Origin: Nitrospiraceae bacterium UBA2600
GTDB lineage: Bacteria; Nitrospirota; Thermodesulfovibrionia; Thermodesulfovibrionales; Thermodesulfovibrionaceae
DNA length: 64,000 nucleotides
Direction of reading: 5' to 3'
NCBI GenBank assembly: GCA_002339325.1
Contig: DDKK01000001.1
Span: forward strand, 97,894-161,893
This document shows positions 1 through 8,628 of the stretch, piece after piece. Within the stretch, counting starts at the first letter, position 1, and each line of letters begins with the position of its first letter. A program made the translations under genes and the position numbers. The notes under the pieces are model-generated. The model was given only the letters and a program-made list of their open reading frames with translations. It did no database searches and had not been told where the DNA came from.

Positions 1-1
1 A

Positions 2-32
2 TTGTCAAGTTTAAAATATTTTCTGTTATAAT
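2..32 (+). promoter_or_regulatory. promoter of hpt, predicted leaderless
   Basis: A TTGTCA box at 2-7 and an extended -10 (TG at 24-25, TATAAT at 27-32) are separated by 19 nt. The predicted start site is at about 39, one base before the hpt ATG at 40. No Shine-Dalgarno sequence lies between, so the mRNA should be leaderless. Confidence 0.7.
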
Positions 33-39
33 AAAAACC

Positions 40-564
40 ATGTTTATAGGAAAGCCTCTTATTTCAGAAGAACAAATTCAGCGACGGGTAAGGGAACTTG
101 CCTTGAAGATATCTAAGGATTACGAAAAAAAAGACCTTGTTGTTTTGGGCATTCTAAAAGGCTCCTTCATGTTTCTGTCTGATTTAATAAGATACATTAA
201 GAGCCCTCTAAAAGTTGACTTCATAATCGCTTCCAGTTACATAAAAGATAGTTCTTCAGGAGAGGTTAAAATTCATTATTTTCCAAGGGAAGAGCTTAAG
301 GGTAAGGACATCCTTCTCGTTGATGACATAATTGATACGGGTATATCTCTTCAGTTCATAAAAGAAAAAATTCTCGAGCAACAACCTTCATCCCTCAAAA
401 TATGCGTTCTCCTTGACAAGAGAGACAGAAGAATAATAGACGTTGCCGTTGATTACATAGGCTTCTCTGTTCCAAATAAATTTATCGTAGGCTATGGTCT
501 TGATTATCAGGAAATGTTTAGAAATATTCCATACATTACTATTTTCAAAAAAGAAGTGTCATAA
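40..564 (+). CDS. hpt: hypoxanthine phosphoribosyltransferase
   Basis: Salvages hypoxanthine (and usually guanine) with PRPP to give IMP/GMP in the cytoplasm. The 174-residue length is normal for bacterial Hpt. The type I PRTase PRPP loop LLVDDIIDTG is visible around residues 92-101, and the N-terminal part LGILKGSFMF (about 36-45) matches the family. The start at 40 fits family N-termini, although there is no ribosome binding site and the extended -10 element ends only 7 nt upstream. It heads a compact forward operon in which queD starts on the last base of its stop codon. It complements guaB/guaA, found later in the window. Confidence 0.93.
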   Translation: MFIGKPLISEEQIQRRVRELALKISKDYEKKDLVVLGILKGSFMFLSDLIRYIKSPLKVDFIIASSYIKDSSSGEVKIHYFPREELKGKDILLVDDIIDTGISLQFIKEKILEQQPSSLKICVLLDKRDRRIIDVAVDYIGFSVPNKFIVGYGLDYQEMFRNIPYITIFKKEVS

Positions 565-932
565 TGTATAAACTTAAGATAATTACCGACTTTGATGCTG
601 CCCATCAACTAAGAGGTTACAAAGGAAAATGCGAAAACATTCATGGTCATAACTGGAAAGTAGAAATTGCCGTTATATCAGAAAGTCTAAACGACATAGG
701 AATTGCCATTGATTTTAAAGAACTTAAGATGATTGCAGAATCGGTTATTTCTAAGTTAGACCATACTTTTTTAAATGAAATTTCACCCTTTAATGAAATA
801 AATCCTTCCAGTGAAAACATTGCAAGGTGGATATACTATTCTCTTAAAGATAAGTTTGATAAATATCCTGTAAGACTGGATAGCGTAACCGTATGGGAGT
901 CTGAGCATGCCTCAGCCACCTATTTTGAGTGA
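564..932 (+). CDS. queD: 6-carboxy-5,6,7,8-tetrahydropterin synthase (QueD/PTPS family)
   Basis: Converts dihydroneopterin triphosphate to 6-carboxytetrahydropterin in the queuosine (7-deazaguanine) pathway. The 122-residue protein has the zinc histidines (AAHQLRG near residue 13 and HGH near residue 28), a candidate catalytic Cys just before HGH, and the LDHTFLNE motif near residue 67. Its ATG overlaps the hpt stop codon by one base (TAATG), which suggests translational coupling. The 3' end overlaps the next gene by 26 nt. QueD is preferred over a biopterin-type PTPS because the protein is short and the context is bacterial; no other que gene is in the window. Confidence 0.88.
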   Translation: MYKLKIITDFDAAHQLRGYKGKCENIHGHNWKVEIAVISESLNDIGIAIDFKELKMIAESVISKLDHTFLNEISPFNEINPSSENIARWIYYSLKDKFDKYPVRLDSVTVWESEHASATYFE

Positions 933-2232
933 TTTATTAGAGGCTGTTAACAAAAAAATCCCTTCCGTAAAAGCTCATTGGGAGCTTTACTGTTTAAGAA
1001 GAAAAATTTACAACATAGAAGGTAAAGATTTAGAAATTGAGAGAACAAAGCATGCTCAGAGGGACTTATTTTCTATAAGAGTCATCGATGACATGAGGGC
1101 GGGTGCATCAAGTTGTTCTGTTTTAGAGGATTTGCCAGATGCTTTTGATGCAGCTCTTAAAATTGCTCAGATTTCAGAGCCTGATGAAAATTTAAGTATT
1201 CCAGAGCCTGATATTACAGAAAATATATCGGTATTTGATGAAAATTTATTGCATCTCAAAGAATCTCTCCCGGACCTTTTACTTAAACTTCAAAGGGCTG
1301 CTTTTGCTGACAAAAGAATTAAAAAACTCAGAAATGCCGAGATAAATATCACGATTGATGAAAAAGCTATTATTAACTCTAAAGGCATCTCCCTATATCA
1401 ACCTTTTACAACAATAAGCTCCCATATAGTAGCAATTTCAGAAAACGGACAATCTCAGATGGCATGGGAGTACAGAGTAGAGAGATTTTTTAAGAACATA
1501 CATATAGAAGAAGTTGGGCAGGAAGCGGCAAGGAAAGCCATAATGTTACTGAATCCTGAGAAAATAAAATCTTTCAGAGGATGTATTATTTTACACCCCT
1601 CTGTAGCCTGTGATTTTATTGAACTTATTGCTCAATCGCTCTCTGCTGAAAACTATCAGATGGGGAAGTCACTTTTTATAGAAAAGATAGGCAAGATGGT
1701 TATAAACTCAAAAATCAACATAATAGACGACGGCAAAATTCCCGAGAGATTTGGCTCTACTCCCTTTGACGGTGAGGGAGTTTCTACAAATAGGAAAACC
1801 CTTATAGAAGAAGGGTTTCTCAAACAACTTATGCACAATACATACACAGCTAAAAGAGATAAAACCTTTTCAACAGGCAATGCCATAAGAACAGACAGGG
1901 GATTATCTGTTGGTCCCACGAATCTTTATATTGAATGGAAGGGAGATAAAATGCCTCTCGAAAGCCTTATAAAAAAAGTGGATAGGGGGGTTTATGTAAT
2001 AGAGGTAATGGGAATGCATACAGCTAATCCAGTAACTGGCGATTTTTCTGTAGGGATTGCAGGAATTTATATAGAGAAGGGAGAGTTAAAACATCCTGTA
2101 AAAGAAGCAGTAATATCTGGAAATATTATCAATCTCTTTAATAATATTTTAGCTACAGATGAAGACTTAAAATTTTACGGTCACATAGGGTCAGCAACCC
2201 TTCTTGTGGAGGGTATAGATATATCTGGTTAA
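907..2232 (+). CDS. pmbA: TldD/PmbA family peptidase subunit, PmbA type
   Basis: PmbA (TldE) pairs with TldD to form a cytoplasmic metalloprotease that matures or degrades small peptides such as modified peptides and CcdA. The 441-residue length is typical. I see no HExxxH metal motif, so this is the non-catalytic PmbA-type partner rather than TldD. The C-terminal signature is clear: NPVTGDFSVGIAG (around residue 377) followed by a glycine-rich tail with FYGHIGS. The ATG at 907 has GGGAG 7-8 nt upstream and lies 26 nt inside queD, so it is probably translationally coupled. tldD is not in this window. Confidence 0.88.
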   Translation: MPQPPILSDLLEAVNKKIPSVKAHWELYCLRRKIYNIEGKDLEIERTKHAQRDLFSIRVIDDMRAGASSCSVLEDLPDAFDAALKIAQISEPDENLSIPEPDITENISVFDENLLHLKESLPDLLLKLQRAAFADKRIKKLRNAEINITIDEKAIINSKGISLYQPFTTISSHIVAISENGQSQMAWEYRVERFFKNIHIEEVGQEAARKAIMLLNPEKIKSFRGCIILHPSVACDFIELIAQSLSAENYQMGKSLFIEKIGKMVINSKINIIDDGKIPERFGSTPFDGEGVSTNRKTLIEEGFLKQLMHNTYTAKRDKTFSTGNAIRTDRGLSVGPTNLYIEWKGDKMPLESLIKKVDRGVYVIEVMGMHTANPVTGDFSVGIAGIYIEKGELKHPVKEAVISGNIINLFNNILATDEDLKFYGHIGSATLLVEGIDISG

Positions 2233-2243
2233 GGAGGCGTGCG

Positions 2244-3404
2244 GTGGATTATTTTTTAACAGAAGAACAAAGAATGATAAAAGACCTGGCAAGGCAGATT
2301 GCCGAGGAACATGTAAAACCTGTAAGAGGAGAATTAGATGAGACCGGTGAATTTCCATGGGAAATAATGAAAATTCTTGCCCAAGCCGACATGTTCAGAG
2401 TATTCATTCCAGAGCAATACGGAGGACTTGGCACAGGTGCTCTTGAACTATGTCTTGTTGTCGAAGAACTATCACGGGTATGTCTTGGCATCTCAACAAC
2501 CTATGCAGCAAATGCTCTTGGAACATATCCTATTCTTCTTTTTGGTTCAGAGGAACAAAAACAAAAATATCTTCCAGATATAGCTGATGGAAAACGTCTT
2601 GTTGCCTTTGCACTAACAGAACCCAATGCAGGCAGTGATGCCGGTGGAATTCAAACAACTGCCACTAAAGATGGTGATTACTATATACTTAATGGCCGAA
2701 AACAATGGATAACAAATGGAGGAGAAGCAGAGATTTATACGGTAATAGCACTTACTGACAAAAGCAAAGGTGCAAGGGGAGCGTCTGCTTTCATTGTAGA
2801 GAAGGGAACACCAGGATTCAGTTTCGGTAAAAAAGAGAATAAAATGGGAATAAGAGCATCCGCCACAAGAGAACTTATCTTTGAAGACTGTAAGGTGCCA
2901 AAAGAAAATCTACTTAGCAGAGAGGGAATGGGCTTTATTGTAGCAATGAAAACCCTTGACCAGAGCAGAGTTGGCGTGGGAGCTCAAGGTCTTGGAGTTG
3001 CTCAAGGAGCTTTCGAAGAAGCCGCAAAGTTTGCGAAACAAAGAATTCAGTTTGGCCAACCAGTAATAAGTTTCCAGGCAGTACAGCATATGCTCGCTGA
3101 TATGGCAATCCAGATTGAAGCGGCAAGAGCACTCATCTATTCTGTGGCAAGATATGTAGATAGTGGAGCCAAGGATATAACAAAACCTTCTGCTATGGCA
3201 AAAACCTTTGCCACCGATGTGGCAATGAAAGTTACTGTAGACGCCGTTCAGATTATGGGAGGTTCTGGTTACATGAAAGAATATCCTGTTGAGAAAATGA
3301 TGAGAGATGCAAAGATTCTTCAGATATATGAGGGAACTAACCAGATTCAGAGAAATGTAATAGGACAAGAGATAATTAAAGAACTCACAAAAGCAGGAAT
3401 TTAG
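2244..3404 (+). CDS. acyl-CoA dehydrogenase
   Basis: FAD-dependent oxidation of an acyl-CoA to the 2,3-enoyl-CoA, probably short- or branched-chain. The protein has 386 residues, the usual length. Motifs seen are the FAD/substrate segment FALTEPNAGSDAGG near residue 126, RKQWITNGG near 153, and the C-terminal IYEGTNQIQRN, whose Glu is the classic catalytic base. The start is GTG at 2244, preceded by AAGGAGG with good spacing. The substrate cannot be deduced; no electron-transfer flavoprotein genes are adjacent. Confidence 0.93.
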   Translation: MDYFLTEEQRMIKDLARQIAEEHVKPVRGELDETGEFPWEIMKILAQADMFRVFIPEQYGGLGTGALELCLVVEELSRVCLGISTTYAANALGTYPILLFGSEEQKQKYLPDIADGKRLVAFALTEPNAGSDAGGIQTTATKDGDYYILNGRKQWITNGGEAEIYTVIALTDKSKGARGASAFIVEKGTPGFSFGKKENKMGIRASATRELIFEDCKVPKENLLSREGMGFIVAMKTLDQSRVGVGAQGLGVAQGAFEEAAKFAKQRIQFGQPVISFQAVQHMLADMAIQIEAARALIYSVARYVDSGAKDITKPSAMAKTFATDVAMKVTVDAVQIMGGSGYMKEYPVEKMMRDAKILQIYEGTNQIQRNVIGQEIIKELTKAGI

Positions 3405-3412
3405 TTCAAAAC

Positions 3413-3943
3413 ATGAAAAATCTTATAAAATTTTTACTAATTGTAGGTATTATAATTATAAGCTATAGCTGCGTTACCTATCAAAAGGTTGAAGATGATA
3501 GGAAAACTTCTACAGAGCTAACAGCCTTTGATAGAGAGGAAATGCTATCGGAACATAACAAATGGAGAACTCTTGTAGGCGTTCCTCCTCTTAGGTGGTC
3601 TACTTTCCTTGAAGAAATGGCAAAAGACTGGGCATATAAACTAAGCAGCATTTATAATTGCAGAATGATACACAGAAGTAGCGACTATGGTGAAAACATC
3701 TACTGGTCAAACTTTCCCTCTTCACCGAAAAAAGTAGTTACTTTCTGGGCAAATGAGAGATTTGATTACGACTATTCAATCAATAAATGTAAGGCAAATA
3801 AACAATGTGGACACTACACACAGCTCGTTTGGAGAGATACGAGAGAGGTTGGTTGTGGCAAGGCAAGATGTAGCAGGGAAGAGGAAATCTGGGTATGCAA
3901 CTACTATCCCGAAGGAAACATAACGGGTAAAAGACCTTATTAA
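3413..3943 (+). CDS. CAP/SCP-domain lipoprotein
   Basis: 176 residues: a hydrophobic N-terminal segment (about 5-19) ends in SYSC, a weak lipobox that predicts lipidation at Cys20. A complete CAP (PR-1/SCP) domain follows. Diagnostic segments are HNKWRTLVGVPPLRW (about 46-60), GENIYW, CGHYTQLVWR (around 136) and the cysteine-rich end. The cysteines probably form disulfides, so the domain should sit outside the cytoplasm. The biochemical role of bacterial CAP proteins is mostly unknown. It is last in the hpt operon and its stop overlaps the convergent MidA-like gene by 4 nt. Confidence 0.85.
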   Translation: MKNLIKFLLIVGIIIISYSCVTYQKVEDDRKTSTELTAFDREEMLSEHNKWRTLVGVPPLRWSTFLEEMAKDWAYKLSSIYNCRMIHRSSDYGENIYWSNFPSSPKKVVTFWANERFDYDYSINKCKANKQCGHYTQLVWRDTREVGCGKARCSREEEIWVCNYYPEGNITGKRPY

Positions 3944-5010
3944 AATTTAGAAAGAACTAAAACTCTGTGTGTCTCCCCCATTCCTTGGGGGAGCACAAGC
4001 CTTTTGAATTTATCTATTAAACCTTCCTGTCTCAGTCTTTCAAGAAGAGCTTCATCGCACATAGAAACAAGAAATTTGCTTTGCCATGTACAATCCTCTA
4101 AAGTGAAACCCGCCTCCTTTGACCATTTTTTGAGAGCAGAGAAATTAATATGTGCTGTTATATCCTGCTGGCCGATGTGAAGATATGGATTTTCATTAAT
4201 ACTGTGTTTATAGTAGCATAGCAAAGTGCCCTTTGTTCTTTGTGGAGAATAATACTCTTCCGAATCAAAGCCATAATCAAAAATAAGAACATTTCCTTTT
4301 TTCAGGGCAAAGGATATTTTCTCAATGAATTCCTTCATTTCTAAATTAACTTCGGAACGATAACTATCCAGCTCCAGAACGTGAGGAGCAAATTCTATTA
4401 AATAATCAACGGTCTCCCTTCTTGCAGGTAAAAGAATTTCAATCAACTCACCCTTTTGATTAATGTCCAAGTATACCTCTAAAGCCTCTCCTCTCTTGAC
4501 CTCAAAAATTCTAACAGGTAAAGCATCAAATATCTCATTACATATTACAATACCTTGCAAAGCAGCTAAGCTTTCAATTGAACTATACCATTTAACATGA
4601 TACTTATAATTTTTAAGTCTTTGCCTTTGTAATTCTGTGAGCTTTTCATTTATCTCAACCAGGTTGTAAGTAAAATCCCAATTTAAAAAAATACCCTCTT
4701 TTTCAAACTCCTCTAAGATGTCCTCGGCAAGATACCCCATACCAGGACCTACTTCAGTGACTGAAAATTCCTCTGGAGAACCTAAATTTTGCCAGAATTT
4801 AGTAATCGCTTTACTTAGAATGATTCCGAATACCTTTCCAAGATGTGACGCCGTAAAAAAATCTCCCTCTCTGCCTATTTTCATCTCCTTTCTCATGTAA
4901 TATCCAAACTCTGGCTCATATAGAGCTATTCTCATAAATTCATCAAACGGAATAGCTCCATTGGTCTTAATTTTCTGGATAATTATTTGTTCAAGAACGG
5001 AAGATATCAT
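3940..5010 (-). CDS. MidA/NDUFAF7-like SAM-dependent methyltransferase (DUF185)
   Basis: 356 residues matching the class I methyltransferase family related to mitochondrial NDUFAF7, which methylates an arginine of complex I subunit NDUFS2. Motifs are the N-terminal PFDEFMRIALYEPEFGYY (about 20-37), the SAM-binding EVGPGMGYLAED near residue 87, and IVICNEIFDALPVR near 155. The bacterial substrate is unknown. Its ATG overlaps the nadA stop by 4 nt, so it is probably translated from a nadA-midA transcript. Confidence 0.87.
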   Translation of the reverse strand: MISSVLEQIIIQKIKTNGAIPFDEFMRIALYEPEFGYYMRKEMKIGREGDFFTASHLGKVFGIILSKAITKFWQNLGSPEEFSVTEVGPGMGYLAEDILEEFEKEGIFLNWDFTYNLVEINEKLTELQRQRLKNYKYHVKWYSSIESLAALQGIVICNEIFDALPVRIFEVKRGEALEVYLDINQKGELIEILLPARRETVDYLIEFAPHVLELDSYRSEVNLEMKEFIEKISFALKKGNVLIFDYGFDSEEYYSPQRTKGTLLCYYKHSINENPYLHIGQQDITAHINFSALKKWSKEAGFTLEDCTWQSKFLVSMCDEALLERLRQEGLIDKFKRLVLPQGMGETHRVLVLSKF

Positions 5011-5930
5011 CTATTGGAGGGATGATAAAGTTCAAACATTCTATCAAGGGCTTCTTTTGCTTTTATTCTTATCTCTTCAGGGACTTTAATTACGTGTTTC
5101 ATTTCTTTGAGCGCATTTAAAACACTCTCAAGAGTTGTTACTTTCATATTTGGACATACCATTGTTTTCTTTAAGGGATAGAAATTTTTCTGAGGATTCT
5201 CTTTCTTTAGTCTATATATAATTCCTTCTTCTGTGCCTATTATATAGTCCTTAGCGTTGGATTTATTTGCAAATCTTACCATTCCAGAAGTAGATGCTAC
5301 ATGGTCAGCCAACTCTATTACTTCAGGTCTGCATTCAGGATGAACCACTACAAGAGCATGGGGGTAAGACTCTTTTGCCCTCATTACATCTTCCCTTCTT
5401 ATCATATGATGGGTTGGGCAAAATCCATCCCAGAAAATTATCTCTTTTTGAGGAACTTTTCGTTTTGCCCAAAGTGCGAGATTTTTATCAGGTACGAAGA
5501 GAACCCTTTGGGATGGCACTGCTTTTACAATCTCTGGAGCATTTGCTGAAGTGCAACATACGTAACTCATAGCTTTTACTTCAGCTGTAGTGTTCACATA
5601 GGAGACTACGGGAGTATCTGGATACTGTGATGCCCATTTTTTGAGCTTTTCTCCATCAATCATGTCAGCCATAGGACAACCTGCATCAATCTCGGGAAGG
5701 AGAACAATTTTTTCTGGATTGAGAATTGCCGCTGTTTCCGCCATAAAATGAACTCCGCAAAAGACTATAACATCGCACTTAACTTCCGTTGCTTTTTTGC
5801 TCAATTCAAGAGAGTCACCTACAAAGTCAGCTATATCCTGAATTTCACCTCTCTGATAATTATGAGCAAGAATTATAGCTTTTTTCTCTCTTTTTAATCT
5901 TAAAATTTCCCCTACCATCTCCGTGACCAT
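5007..5930 (-). CDS. nadA: quinolinate synthase A
   Basis: Condenses iminoaspartate with dihydroxyacetone phosphate to quinolinate for NAD biosynthesis, using an oxygen-sensitive [4Fe-4S] cluster. The 307-residue length is normal for the compact form. Candidate cluster cysteines lie in FCGVHFMAET (near 58), in the CCTSANA segment (near 125) and in CPNMK (near 258). AHNYQRGE near residue 22 and HPECRPEV near 197 are family signatures. Its start lies 19 nt inside the upstream lytic transglycosylase. No nadB or nadC is in the window. Confidence 0.95.
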   Translation of the reverse strand: MVTEMVGEILRLKREKKAIILAHNYQRGEIQDIADFVGDSLELSKKATEVKCDVIVFCGVHFMAETAAILNPEKIVLLPEIDAGCPMADMIDGEKLKKWASQYPDTPVVSYVNTTAEVKAMSYVCCTSANAPEIVKAVPSQRVLFVPDKNLALWAKRKVPQKEIIFWDGFCPTHHMIRREDVMRAKESYPHALVVVHPECRPEVIELADHVASTSGMVRFANKSNAKDYIIGTEEGIIYRLKKENPQKNFYPLKKTMVCPNMKVTTLESVLNALKEMKHVIKVPEEIRIKAKEALDRMFELYHPSNR

Positions 5931-6604
5931 ATATACATATCCTCCCTGTTTGTGTACAAAACTGTTCCATCGGACATTACAACGGCTTTAATAGGCACAG
6001 AGCGAATATAGAGCGTGGAAGGTTGATTTTTACCGTAGTATCTTAGCGATATAGTATTAACATAGTTTCTTGTTTCTGGAATATTGGGGATTCTTCCGAC
6101 CGATGCTACAAGATTTGGACCTGCATTATAGGCAGCTAAGGCAAGGGATATGTCTCCACCAAAACGGCCAAGGAGATACTTCATATATCTTATTCCACCA
6201 TCTATGTTTTCTTGCGGGTCAAAGGGATTTTTAACTCCCATCAAAATAGCTGTTGCAGGCATAAGCTGCATAATTCCCATTGCTCCTTTAGGTGATATGG
6301 CATTTACATTCCAGCCTGACTCCATTCTTATCATTTCCTTTATAAGTTTTGCATCAACGCCGTATAATTTACATTTTTCTTCAACAATCCTTTCAAGCTC
6401 TAAACGTGAATAGCCTATTCCTGAATTCGATTCAAATTTAGTAAGATTGACCTTTGATTTTTTCCCCGGAATTTTCTTAATAGAATTCTCGCAGAGGTTA
6501 GTGTAAACAACCTCTCCATCTATTGTTTTTAAGCAAATCTTCTCTGCTGCCAGTAAATCTGCGAAAAACAGAAAAAATAAGAAAATTAGCAAATGTATAA
6601 ACAT
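5912..6604 (-). CDS. secreted lytic transglycosylase (SLT domain)
   Basis: 230 residues with an N-terminal signal peptide (about 1-20). A short cysteine-containing segment (about 24-40, ICLKTIDG and YTNLCE) follows, then a C-terminal SLT domain. The catalytic Glu is E95 in RMESGW, followed by GAMGIMQLMPATA and AAYNAGP. It should cleave peptidoglycan glycan strands to 1,6-anhydromuropeptides in the periplasm. The first gene of slt-nadA-midA, it has no Shine-Dalgarno and a -10 box only 5 nt before the ATG. The short Cys segment resembles the start of the secreted protein at 7291. Confidence 0.9.
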   Translation of the reverse strand: MFIHLLIFLFFLFFADLLAAEKICLKTIDGEVVYTNLCENSIKKIPGKKSKVNLTKFESNSGIGYSRLELERIVEEKCKLYGVDAKLIKEMIRMESGWNVNAISPKGAMGIMQLMPATAILMGVKNPFDPQENIDGGIRYMKYLLGRFGGDISLALAAYNAGPNLVASVGRIPNIPETRNYVNTISLRYYGKNQPSTLYIRSVPIKAVVMSDGTVLYTNREDMYIWSRRW

Positions 6605-6609
6605 GTAAA

Positions 6610-6638
6610 ATTATAGCAAAAGGAAAAACATATTTCAA
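6610..6638 (-). promoter_or_regulatory. promoter of the slt-nadA-midA operon, predicted leaderless
   Basis: On the minus strand TTGAAA (6638-6633), a 17-nt spacer and TATAAT (6615-6610) with TG one base upstream (extended -10) lead into the ATG at 6604 after only 5 nt. The start site should fall on or within a base of the start codon. Confidence 0.7.
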
Positions 6639-6653
6639 AATTAAACTGTTATC

Positions 6654-7227
6654 AGGTAGTGTAAAATTGAAAAAGAAAGGGTGTGTCCTCCATTAATCAA
6701 ACAAAATCACACTTTAAAAAATGAGGAATACACCCATACGAAAAGCTTCTGACTAATTTAATATGGAAAGAATTTAAACAAAGCCTCTAAGAATCATGCC
6801 GGGAGGAATTAGAAGAGAGGATGAAATTGATAAAGAAGAGATTTATAGAAGCAGCCTTAGAGGAAGAAATAACTTTTTATACGAAAGCACAAAGATACGA
6901 AAGAAGTTCTTAGAGAGCCGAAAGAGGAAATGGCGCCACTGGAAGAGATACATCATACTTAAGGAAGGAAAACTTCAGATAAAAACCAGGTTAAGAGAGA
7001 CAGGATTTCAGAGCAATAAATCAGATACTCAAGCAAATATTCCTCTATGAGGCATTGACCCGTATAGAAAGATCCTTCAGAGAGGTAAGGAGAAGAACGA
7101 GGACAATGAGCTATTTTAACAATGTTAAGAACTTTGAAAGAATAGTTGTTGCAGTAATAAGTCATATCAATGATAAGTGGGAGGATACACCCATTGATGA
7201 ATTTACAAAGAAATATTGACATTACCT
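6654..7227 (+). mobile_element. internally deleted IS256-family element
   Basis: About 574 bp bounded by imperfect terminal inverted repeats that begin AGGTAGTGT at 6654 and AGGTAATGT read inward from 7227 (about 13 of 17 match). Subterminal copies of GGGTGTGTCCTCC (6681) and its inverse (near 7193) are also inverted; another inverse copy lies at 6723. Inside are N- and C-terminal scraps of a mutator-type transposase with the catalytic middle missing. It is non-autonomous. Confidence 0.6.
6753..7219 (+). pseudogene. IS256-family transposase remnant
   Basis: Broken in several frames. An N-terminal scrap (about 6803-6910) reads like the family start, with ALEEEITFYTKAQRYER; it ends in a stop. 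A clean C-terminal scrap (about 7060-7219) reads RIERSFREVRRRTRTMSYF and ends about 30 residues later in INDKW, which matches the end of mutator transposases. The DDE catalytic core between them is deleted. The closing TGA lies inside the -35 box of a promoter that points out of the element. Confidence 0.65.
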
Positions 7228-7245
7228 ATTTTTTTGTGATATTTT
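7216..7245 (+). promoter_or_regulatory. outward promoter at the edge of the IS256 remnant
   Basis: TTGACA at 7216-7221, an 18-nt spacer and TATTTT at 7240-7245 with an upstream TG (extended -10). The predicted start is about 7252, giving a leader of about 39 nt that contains AGGAGGTG at 7269-7276 before the ATG at 7291. The -35 box overlaps the transposase stop codon, so the element itself appears to supply this promoter. Confidence 0.55.
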
Positions 7246-7290
7246 TTGTTAAAAAACAAAAGTCAAAAAGGAGGTGTAAAGTTTAGGCAA

Positions 7291-7641
7291 ATGAAAAATT
7301 TTTCTTTATTTTTTTTAAATTTATTAATTACGGTAGGATTATTTTTTAATTTCCCCAATATGACACTTGCTGAGACATTTTGTGAAAAGATTGTTGATGG
7401 TAAAAAAATTATTACTAACGTTTGCGAAAGAGGTAATACCATAGAAAAACCGATAGAAGTTATAAAAGTCTCCTGTTACGAAAATTGCTTTAAAGTGCAT
7501 GGAAATTCTAGTTATTGTAAGGAACAATGCAAGGCACCCTCCTCTTCAATTGATGATTATTGTTATAAGAATTGCATAAAAGAGGGCAATGGGAAAGATG
7601 TATGTATAAATAAATGTTCAAACCCTTGGCAGAGATGGTAA
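7291..7641 (+). CDS. small secreted cysteine-rich protein, unknown function
   Basis: 116 residues from the ATG at 7291, chosen because the upstream TTG (7246) only adds a charged tail before a clear signal peptide (about residues 1-27, ending around LAET). An AGGAGGTG lies about 14 nt upstream, a wide spacing. The mature part has about eleven cysteines, with repeated units of the type CYENCFKVHG, CKEQCK, CYKNCIKEG and CINKC. Its first segment (FCEKIVDGKK then NVCE) resembles residues 24-40 of the lytic transglycosylase at 5912-6604. I do not recognise the family. An extracytoplasmic, disulfide-bonded or metal-binding role is inference. Confidence 0.6.
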   Translation: MKNFSLFFLNLLITVGLFFNFPNMTLAETFCEKIVDGKKIITNVCERGNTIEKPIEVIKVSCYENCFKVHGNSSYCKEQCKAPSSSIDDYCYKNCIKEGNGKDVCINKCSNPWQRW

Positions 7642-7932
7642 AGAGTAAAGGCAAGTTACAAAAAAAATTATGTAAGGTATAAGCATATCACAATATTTAT
7701 GTGTTATATCGACTCTTGACTAATAAAGATTAAGTCAATATTCTAACGTCTATCACTAGATAATGTTTTAATTTTTTATATTTTTTAACGTCTAAAAATG
7801 TTTAATCTTATTACTTTGTAAAATATCTTAATAGCATTAGGATATTTGAAGCATCTTTTATTGAATTTTTCTTAGTCATAAATATTTAGTTCTTCAACAA
7901 TTTCCATATCGCCACGATTAGGTGAAAAATTT
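7642..7932 (+). other. AT-rich intergenic region
   Basis: About 290 bp with no supported gene. The direct repeat AACGTCTA occurs at about 7744 and 7789. A 23-codon minus-strand frame (7943-7872) overlaps the end of the UDG-like gene but has no ribosome binding site. No clear terminator was seen. Confidence 0.4.
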
Positions 7933-8556
7933 TCAGCTATCATATAATTTCAAAATTCCGTTGATAAATTTTTCTTTGCCACCATATGATGGATGTCTGA
8001 TGTAGATTATATTTTTATAAGGAAATAATTCATTCAATACTCTTTCACCAACGCATCCCAGAGAACAAAGTTTTTCTGGTTTAAATAGGTCATAAATAAT
8101 TTTTAAATATTCCTTACCTTCTTCTATTTCTGATCGATTGGGCTTCCTATTGCTTTCAGGCATTTCTTTTTTATGTGGATGAAACGGAAAAGCATTCCAT
8201 AAAATAGGAACAGGTTTGTTATAACTCGCCAGAAAATTCCAGAAGATTGTTGCCGTATTTTCAGACACTATTTGGTGAAGTTTAATTTCGTTTCCTATCT
8301 CTTTAAATATTTTAATTTTACGCTGAAAATTTATTATGACTTTTCCGCTAGTAAGTGGTATCCCTGTTAATCTACATCCTCTGTATCCAGGTGCTTCACC
8401 AATTAGTAAAATTTTAGAGTTATTCTTAATAAGATACTCGAGATATAATCTTAAATTATTGAGAATATTTTTATCTTGATATTGATTGAAAACCGTATTA
8501 GAGGATTTTCTTCTTGATAAACTATCTAATAAACCCTGTAACAATATAGATTGCAT
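7933..8556 (-). CDS. uracil-DNA glycosylase superfamily protein
   Basis: 207 residues. ILLIGEAPGYRGCRLTGIPLTSG (family motif A-like, about residues 50-70, here the GEAPGYRG core) and the C-terminal RHPSYGG (near 190) with SLGCVGERVL upstream fit the UDG fold. LWNAFPFHPHK is the central conserved strand. It could excise damaged bases or be one of the uncharacterised UDG-like proteins. The ATG at 8556 has GAGG 8 nt upstream. It is isolated among accessory sequence, with no repair genes nearby. Confidence 0.7.
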   Translation of the reverse strand: MQSILLQGLLDSLSRRKSSNTVFNQYQDKNILNNLRLYLEYLIKNNSKILLIGEAPGYRGCRLTGIPLTSGKVIINFQRKIKIFKEIGNEIKLHQIVSENTATIFWNFLASYNKPVPILWNAFPFHPHKKEMPESNRKPNRSEIEEGKEYLKIIYDLFKPEKLCSLGCVGERVLNELFPYKNIIYIRHPSYGGKEKFINGILKLYDS

Positions 8557-8628
8557 CTATGCCTCACGGAATGACCTATATCTGACCGTATCAGTATCGC
8601 TATATGAGTCTGAAAGAAGTCCACATAC

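Noticed and set aside
6796..7050. Plus-strand frame of 84 codons starting MPGG
   Set aside because: It is an out-of-frame reading of the decayed IS256 transposase; another frame gives the recognisable transposase sequence.
7872..7943. 23-codon minus-strand frame overlapping the UDG-like gene end
   Set aside because: No ribosome binding site, no family signal, and such short frames are expected by chance.
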